64,000 nt of DNA from RBG-16-66-20 sp040752005 (GTDB lineage Bacteria > Pseudomonadota > Gammaproteobacteria > Burkholderiales > SG8-39): assembly GCA_040752005.1 (NCBI GenBank), contig JBFMFX010000002.1, positions 62,001-126,000 on the forward strand, written 5' to 3'. This document shows positions 59,417 through 64,000 of this stretch, piece by piece. Position 1 is the stretch's first letter; each line of letters starts with the position of its first letter. Both the position numbers and the translations under genes were made by a program. The notes beneath the pieces were generated by a model. That model did not search any database, was not told where the DNA came from, and saw only the letters and a program-made list of their open reading frames with translations.

Positions 59417-61654
59417 TCAGCGCTGTTCCGGACCATACGCCGGCCGGCGGTCGGCGGATGCGGCGGCAAGGCGCGCGAGCACCGCCGCGAGCGAGCCCTC
59501 GCCGCGCGACCAGTCATGAAACGCGGCAAGGAGCGCCTGCTGGCCGCGCGTCACGCGCGCGCGCCGCCACGCGCCGGCGGCGTACTTGTTCGCCTCGGCG
59601 AACGTCGGATAGACGTGGATCGTGCGCAGGATCCCTTCCAAGCCGATGCCGTGGCGCATGGCGAGAACGAACTCGGCCATCAGGTCGCCCGCATGCGCGC
59701 CGACGATCGTCGCGCCGAGAATGCGATCGGTGCCCGGTGCGGTCAGCACCTTGACGAAGCCGTGCGCCTCACCGTCCGCGATCGCGCGATCGAGCTCCTC
59801 CAGGCTGTAGCGCGCCACCTCGTACGCAACGCCCTTTGCGGCCGCCTCGGTTTCGTTCAGGCCGACGCGCGCCACCTCCGGATCGGTGAAGATGGCCCAC
59901 GGGATCACCGAGTAATCGGCGCGGAACCTGCGAAAGCGCCCGAAGAGCGCGTTCACCGTCGCGTACCACGCCTGGTGCGAGGCGGTGTGGGTGAACTGCC
60001 AGGGGCCGGTGACGTCGCCGCAGGCGTAGATGTTGGGATAGTTCGTGCGCAGGTACTCGTCGGTTTCGATCGTGCGCGCCGGCGTGAGCGCAATGCCCAG
60101 CTCCTCCAGCCCGTAGCCGGCGGTGTTCGCGACTCGCCCGAGCGCGCACACGAGCAGATCGAAAGGCACGTGCGCCACGCCGCCGGAGTGCTCGGCGACG
60201 AGCCGCTTCTCCCCCGCCTCGACGCGGAACTCCTGCGCCCGGTGGCCGGCGAGCACGCGGATGCCTTCGGCGCCGAAGCGCTCGGCCACCAGGACCGAAA
60301 CCTCCGGGTCCTCGTGCGGAAGGATCCGCTCGCGCATCTCCACCTGCGTCACCTCGGCGCCCAGGCGCGCGAGGCACTGCGCCAGCTCGCAGCCGATCGG
60401 CCCGCCGCCCAGCACCAGAACGCGCCGGGGCAGCGCGCGCAGATCCCAGATCGTGTCGGAGGTGACGTAGCCGGTCGCCTCGATCCCCGGGATCGGCGGC
60501 ACGAGCGGCCGCGCGCCCGCCGCGATCACGATCGCCTTCGTGGTGAGCCGCACGCTCGAACCGTCGGGCTTCCTCACCTCGACTTCCCAGGGCGTGGCGA
60601 TGCGCGCCTCGCCGGTGACGCACTCGACGCCGAGGGCGCTGTAGCGCTCGCGCGAGTCGTGCGGCGCCACCGTGCGTACCACGCGCGCGACGCGCTCCAT
60701 GATCTCGCCGAAATCCAGCTCGGCGCTCGCCGCGCGCAGGCCGAAATCGCGATGGCGCCGGATCTGCGCCACCAGCCGCGCCGAGCGCACGAGCGCCTTG
60801 GAGGGCACGCAGCCGGTGTTCAGGCAGTCCCCGCCCATGCGGTCGCGCTCGACAAGCGTCACCTTCGCCTTCACCGCGGCCGCGATATAGGCGGCGACCA
60901 GGCCCGCCGAGCCCGCGCCGATGACCACCAGGTTGCGCTCGAAGCGCCGCGGTCGCAGATGCGCCCAGCGCGCGTACACCCGATGCGCCTTCGCCGCGCC
61001 GACCGCTTTCCTCGCAAGCAGCGGAAAGACGCCGAGCAGCACGAACGAGCCGAGCAGCCCGGGCGAGAGGATTGCGGCGGGCGAGTCAATCGCCGCGAGC
61101 TGTGTCCCGGCGTTCACGTACACCACGGTGCCGGCGAGCATGCCGAGCTGGCTGACCCAGTAGAACGTCCAGGCGCGCATCGGCGTCAGGCCCATGACCA
61201 GGTTGATGGCGAAGAACGGGATCGCCGGGATCAGCCGCAGCGTGAAGAGGTAGAAGGCGCCGTCGCGCGCGATGCCGTCGTTCACCGCGCGCAGGTGCCG
61301 GCCGAACCGCTCCTGCACCCAGTCGCGCAGCACGAACCGGCTGGCGAGAAAGGCGAGCGTCGCGCCGACCGACGAGGCGAACGAGACGATCACCGTGCCC
61401 CAGGCGAGCCCGAAGATCGCCCCGCCGGCGAGCGTCATCGGCACCGCGCCCGGCAGGGACAGACCGGTCACCAGCACGTAGAGCAGGAAATAGCCGCCGA
61501 CCGTCGCCAGCCGATGCGATTCGTAAAAGGCGCGCGCGGCGTCGGCCTGCGCCTTCAGGTTTGCGAGCGTGAGCGCCTCATGCCCGCCGAAGGCGAAGAA
61601 CGCGCCGGCGAGCGTGGCGAGAACCGCGAGCACGGCAAGACGGGACCGGGTCAT
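59417..61654 (-). CDS. VTT/TVP38 membrane domain fused to a mercuric-reductase-like disulfide oxidoreductase
   Basis: Residues 1 to about 215 are a VTT (TVP38/TMEM64) domain with several membrane segments (SLPGAVPMTLAGGAIFGLAWGT, FRLIPAIPFF-like FTLRLIPAIPFFAINLVMG). From about residue 230 a pyridine-nucleotide-disulfide oxidoreductase follows: FAD site VVIGAGSAGLVAAYIAA, redox pair C277 and C282 in GGDCLNTGCVPSK, NAD site VLGGGPIGCELAQCLARLG, GDVTGPWQFTHTASHQ and a C-terminal dimer domain with the HVYPTFAEA active His. It lacks the C-terminal Cys-Cys pair of mercuric reductase. Such fusions are known in other bacteria, but the reaction is not. About 50 Ala-rich residues trail the oxidoreductase. 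Confidence 0.9.
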   Translation of the reverse strand: MTRSRLAVLAVLATLAGAFFAFGGHEALTLANLKAQADAARAFYESHRLATVGGYFLLYVLVTGLSLPGAVPMTLAGGAIFGLAWGTVIVSFASSVGATLAFLASRFVLRDWVQERFGRHLRAVNDGIARDGAFYLFTLRLIPAIPFFAINLVMGLTPMRAWTFYWVSQLGMLAGTVVYVNAGTQLAAIDSPAAILSPGLLGSFVLLGVFPLLARKAVGAAKAHRVYARWAHLRPRRFERNLVVIGAGSAGLVAAYIAAAVKAKVTLVERDRMGGDCLNTGCVPSKALVRSARLVAQIRRHRDFGLRAASAELDFGEIMERVARVVRTVAPHDSRERYSALGVECVTGEARIATPWEVEVRKPDGSSVRLTTKAIVIAAGARPLVPPIPGIEATGYVTSDTIWDLRALPRRVLVLGGGPIGCELAQCLARLGAEVTQVEMRERILPHEDPEVSVLVAERFGAEGIRVLAGHRAQEFRVEAGEKRLVAEHSGGVAHVPFDLLVCALGRVANTAGYGLEELGIALTPARTIETDEYLRTNYPNIYACGDVTGPWQFTHTASHQAWYATVNALFGRFRRFRADYSVIPWAIFTDPEVARVGLNETEAAAKGVAYEVARYSLEELDRAIADGEAHGFVKVLTAPGTDRILGATIVGAHAGDLMAEFVLAMRHGIGLEGILRTIHVYPTFAEANKYAAGAWRRARVTRGQQALLAAFHDWSRGEGSLAAVLARLAAASADRRPAYGPEQR

Positions 61655-61693
61655 GGGCGGCCGGCGTCCGGGTCGCGCACCGCTGACCGCGGC

Positions 61694-62236
61694 TTACAGC
61701 AGGTTGGCCGCGCGGTAGGACTGCTCGTCCATCAGCGTGAGCAGGCGGCTGCTCGTCGCGCGCAGCCGCTGCGACAGCATCAGCACCAGCTCCATCAGGA
61801 TTTTCGCCCCGAGCATCGGCTGCTCGACGATGATGCGCGCGAGATTCTCGCGGTCGAGCACCGCCAGCAGCGTCGGCTCGGCGGCGATGCAGGTGGCGAA
61901 GCGCGGCTCGCCGTCGATCATGGACATCTCGCCGAGCGTCTTGCCGGCCTCGACCACCGCGATCAACTGCGGCGTGTCCCAGCGGTCGCGCTTCCTCACC
62001 TCGACCCGCCCCTCGACCAGCATCAGCATGAAATCGCCGTCGTCGCCCTCGCGGATGATCTCGACGCCCGGCGGCGCGCGATAGACGTTCATGAAATGGG
62101 CGAGCAGCCGCACCTCGGCGGGCGAAAAATTCTCCAGCAGGCTGCATTTCGGGATGAGCGCGTGGATCTGCGAGGCAAACCGGGTCGCGTCGCCGAGATA
62201 CTCCAGATGCGCAAGCTGCCGGGGCCGTTCGCTCAT
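61694..62236 (-). CDS. cyclic-nucleotide-binding-domain protein without DNA-binding domain
   Basis: The 180-residue protein has a cNMP-binding beta-barrel: FSPAEVRLLAHFMNVYRAPPGVEIIREGDDGDFMLMLVEGRVEV and GKTLGEMSMIDGEPRFATCIAAEPTLLAVLDR, where the GEMS-x-x-x-x-x-x-R-x-A phosphate-binding cassette has Ala/Cys changes. A long helix follows, but there is no helix-turn-helix. It may be a ligand-sensing partner rather than a transcription factor. It lies between the UbiA-like and flavoprotein fusion genes. Confidence 0.85.
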   Translation of the reverse strand: MSERPRQLAHLEYLGDATRFASQIHALIPKCSLLENFSPAEVRLLAHFMNVYRAPPGVEIIREGDDGDFMLMLVEGRVEVRKRDRWDTPQLIAVVEAGKTLGEMSMIDGEPRFATCIAAEPTLLAVLDRENLARIIVEQPMLGAKILMELVLMLSQRLRATSSRLLTLMDEQSYRAANLL

Positions 62237-62260
62237 TGCGGGCTGTCTCCGGCGGCGATT

Positions 62261-63136
62261 CTAGCCGATCAGCCAGAGCACGGTCCCGAGCCAGCCGGCC
62301 ACCGCGATCATGAGAACCGCGTCGGAGAGCAGCTCTTCGGCCGGATCGCCGCCCCCGCCGCGGAAGTGCAGCCGGTAAAGATAGCGAAAGGTGCCGAGCA
62401 GCACCCACGGCAGCGTGAGGATCAGGTCGCCGGTGCCGTGCAGCGCCGCGGTCTCCTCGTCGAGCGTGTACAGAGCGTAAGTCGCCACGGTCGCCGCGGC
62501 GCATGCGAAGGCGGCACGGTCGAGAAACGCCGTGCTGTAGGCCGCCAGGACCGCGCGGTGTTCGCCCGCGTCCTGGGCGAGCTGCGCGATCTCGGCGCGG
62601 CGCTTCGCGAAGCCGAGAAAGAGCGTCAGCAGGAAGCCGCACGCGAGCAGCCACTTCGACGGCTCGATGCCGATGCCGGCGGTGCCGGCGAGCAGCCGCA
62701 GCATGAAGCCGGCGGCGATCGCGAACACGTCGAGCACCGGAATCTCCTTCAGCCCGAGCGAGTAGGCGACGTTGAGCGCAAGGTACGCGGCGAGCATCGC
62801 GGCCGCACCCGCGCCCGCCCACGCGGCGGCGGCGGCGAGGCCGGCTGCGGCGCTCGCCGCGGCGAGCGCGTAGGCGGCGCCGACCGGCACCGCGCCGCGG
62901 GCGACCGGTCGGCGGCGCTTGTCGGGATGCAGGCGGTCGCGCGGTGCGTCGCGGCAGTCGTTGAACGCATAGACCGCGCCCGCGCCGAGGCAGAACGACG
63001 CGGTCGCCGCGACCGCCGACGCGACGAGCTGCGCATCGCCCCAGGCGTGACCGAAGACAAGGCCCGTCAGCACGAAGGCGTTTTTCGGCCACTGGCGCGG
63101 CCGCAGCAGCTCGAGGTACGCGAGCAGCCGCGTCAT
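62261..63136 (-). CDS. UbiA-family decaprenyl-phosphate phosphoribosyltransferase (DPPR synthase-like)
   Basis: The 291-residue protein has eight or nine membrane helices and the prenyltransferase motifs YAFNDCRDAPRDRLHPDKRRRPVARG (Asp-rich, first loop) and YSLGLKEIPVLDVFAIAAGFMLRLLAG (second loop). The N-terminal LELLRPRQWPKN and SKWLL are shared with Mycobacterium Rv3806c, which transfers phosphoribose from PRPP to decaprenyl phosphate, the entry to polyprenyl-phospho-arabinose. It is therefore more DPPR synthase-like than UbiA proper. Its ATG overlaps the upstream glycosyltransferase stop. Confidence 0.88.
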   Translation of the reverse strand: MTRLLAYLELLRPRQWPKNAFVLTGLVFGHAWGDAQLVASAVAATASFCLGAGAVYAFNDCRDAPRDRLHPDKRRRPVARGAVPVGAAYALAAASAAAGLAAAAAWAGAGAAAMLAAYLALNVAYSLGLKEIPVLDVFAIAAGFMLRLLAGTAGIGIEPSKWLLACGFLLTLFLGFAKRRAEIAQLAQDAGEHRAVLAAYSTAFLDRAAFACAAATVATYALYTLDEETAALHGTGDLILTLPWVLLGTFRYLYRLHFRGGGGDPAEELLSDAVLMIAVAGWLGTVLWLIG

Positions 63137-64000
63137 CGCGCGAAGTAGCGCTCGAAGAAGTAACAGCCCCGCACCGGAAGCCAGGCGGGAATGCGGTAGT
63201 AGCGCCGACGCACCTCTTCGAGCACGCCACCGCGATAGGCGGCGTAGTCGAAGCCGCGCCCCAGCACCGCGTAGAAGCGCACTCCGCGCAGCTCGATCGG
63301 CCGCACCTCGAGCGACCGGAAATAGGGCCGGTAGTCCTGTTCCGTGGGCGGTTCGCGCCGCAGCACCGCCAGATCGCGGCCGTCATAGCGCCGCCAGTCG
63401 GTAAGGATATCGTCGTGCCGCGCGTGCGAGGAGCCGGTGCCGAATACCGGCACGTCGCCTCCGGTGTGCCAGGCGAGCAGCGCGGCGGTCGAGTAGCTGT
63501 CGGCGGCAAGCACGCTGCCGGCCGGCGCCGCCCGCGCGGCGAGTGTTCCCGCCTCGGAGAGGAGCACCAGCCCTCGGTACAGGCGCGTACCGCTCCAGGT
63601 TTCGAGCGGCAGCGCGGCGAGCGCCGCCGCCGCCGCGACGTGCAGCGCGGCGAATGCGGCGAAGAAGCGCGCCGCGCGCGCGAGCGCCGCCGGCTCCAGC
63701 GCGAGCGCAAGGCTTGCCGCGAGCGCGGGCAGAAAGCCGAGCAGCCAGTGCAGGCCGATGCGCTTGACCGGCGAGAGCGCAGCAAAAACGGCCAGAGGAA
63801 CGAGCCACGCCAGAAACAGCGCGCGGCCGGCCGGCTGTGCCCACGCCGCCGCAAGCCGCCCGCGGCCGCGCCAGGCGAACCACAGGAGCGGCGCCGCGAG
63901 GTAGGCGAGCGCGGCCGCGTACAGCGCCGGCGTCGCGAGCGACCAGCCGCCGTCGTCCTGATGGCGGTTGATCGCGTTGAACATCACGTTCGCCCAGCAG
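63133..64000 (-). CDS. membrane glycosyltransferase (GT39/ArnT-like), 5' end cut by window edge
   Basis: The visible frame is open to the right edge (the ATG at 63987 is preceded by in-frame codons reading CWANV), so the N-terminal catalytic half is outside. What is visible has several membrane helices (ATPALYAAALAYLAAPLLWFAW, ALFLAWLVPLAVFAALSPVKRIGLHWLLGFLPALAASLAL) and a C-terminal periplasmic part ending VRGCYFFERYFAR. The NAINRHQDDG stretch and overall shape suit dolichyl-P-Man/ArnT-type glycosyltransferases using a polyprenyl-phosphate sugar, which suits the neighbouring DPPR synthase. Family call is from partial sequence. Confidence 0.7.
   Translation of the reverse strand, partial: CWANVMFNAINRHQDDGGWSLATPALYAAALAYLAAPLLWFAWRGRGRLAAAWAQPAGRALFLAWLVPLAVFAALSPVKRIGLHWLLGFLPALAASLALALEPAALARAARFFAAFAALHVAAAAALAALPLETWSGTRLYRGLVLLSEAGTLAARAAPAGSVLAADSYSTAALLAWHTGGDVPVFGTGSSHARHDDILTDWRRYDGRDLAVLRREPPTEQDYRPYFRSLEVRPIELRGVRFYAVLGRGFDYAAYRGGVLEEVRRRYYRIPAWLPVRGCYFFERYFAR

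Noticed and set aside
59003..63148. 1,381-codon plus-strand reading frame at the right end
   Set aside because: Antisense to five identified genes; Arg/Glu/Ala/His repeats typical of shadow frames.

Overview
The window is ordinary chromosomal DNA from a high-G+C (about 70% by eye) betaproteobacterium, probably of the Burkholderiales/Nitrosomonadales type. Four things point there: the order rpsT / murJ / ribF-ileS-lspA-ispH; a DUF3579 gene; several Bug-type solute receptors with a TctBA transporter; and an exbB-exbD-lpxK-trm112-kdsB-adk string. Coding density is very high. Stop/start overlaps are common (ATGA, GTGA, TTGA, CTGA). I see no rRNA, tRNA, CRISPR array, insertion sequence or phage gene.

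Layout. 1-4504: 3' part of a pilY1-like gene overlapping a TonB-like gene (+). 4586-13477: the minus-strand set glutaredoxin-like, ispH, lspA, ileS, ribF, then sirB1-like and murJ, with one plus-strand DUF962 gene between ribF and sirB1. 13541-19766: rpsT, DUF3579, a receiver/PLP-decarboxylase fusion, argD, argF and convergent argG. 19815-26547: a secreted protein, an amidotransferase, a retropepsin-like protease, then the minus-strand string xseB-ispA-dxs-folE2-pcm. 26635-28931: Rieske oxygenase, sulfurtransferase and DUF2784. 28891-35816: alpha/beta hydrolase, queG, tsaE, amiC, a DedA protein, mutL and miaA. 35803-46742: two Bug receptors, a three-gene 2-hydroxyacyl-CoA dehydratase/activase-like set, gamma-glutamyltransferase and a proton-pumping pyrophosphatase. 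46792-50396: the envelope operon exbB to adk. 50397-50756: a 360-bp AT-rich gap with DnaA-box-like sequences. 50757-53476: xseA, a cobalamin adenosyltransferase, a single-domain response regulator and a RidA protein. 53522-56659: a complete tripartite tricarboxylate transporter. 56751-64000: an SGNH hydrolase, then a seven-gene minus-strand set containing a DPPR-synthase-like UbiA, a glycosyltransferase and a membrane/flavoprotein fusion, running off the right edge.

How the genes work together. Dxs, IspA and IspH serve non-mevalonate isoprenoid synthesis. MurJ, AmiC, LpxK, KdsB and LspA serve the envelope. ArgD, ArgF and ArgG cover arginine synthesis. MutL, MiaA and XseA/XseB serve DNA and tRNA maintenance.

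The most unusual features are these. Four envelope genes (murJ, amiC, kdsB, lpxK) reach full length only if they start at CTG. Two divergent gene pairs have overlapping ATG codons inside a CATG. A terminator hairpin lies within a signal-peptide coding sequence. A palindromic repeat occurs twice at gene ends. The ASKHA-activase/dehydratase-like operon has no identified substrate.
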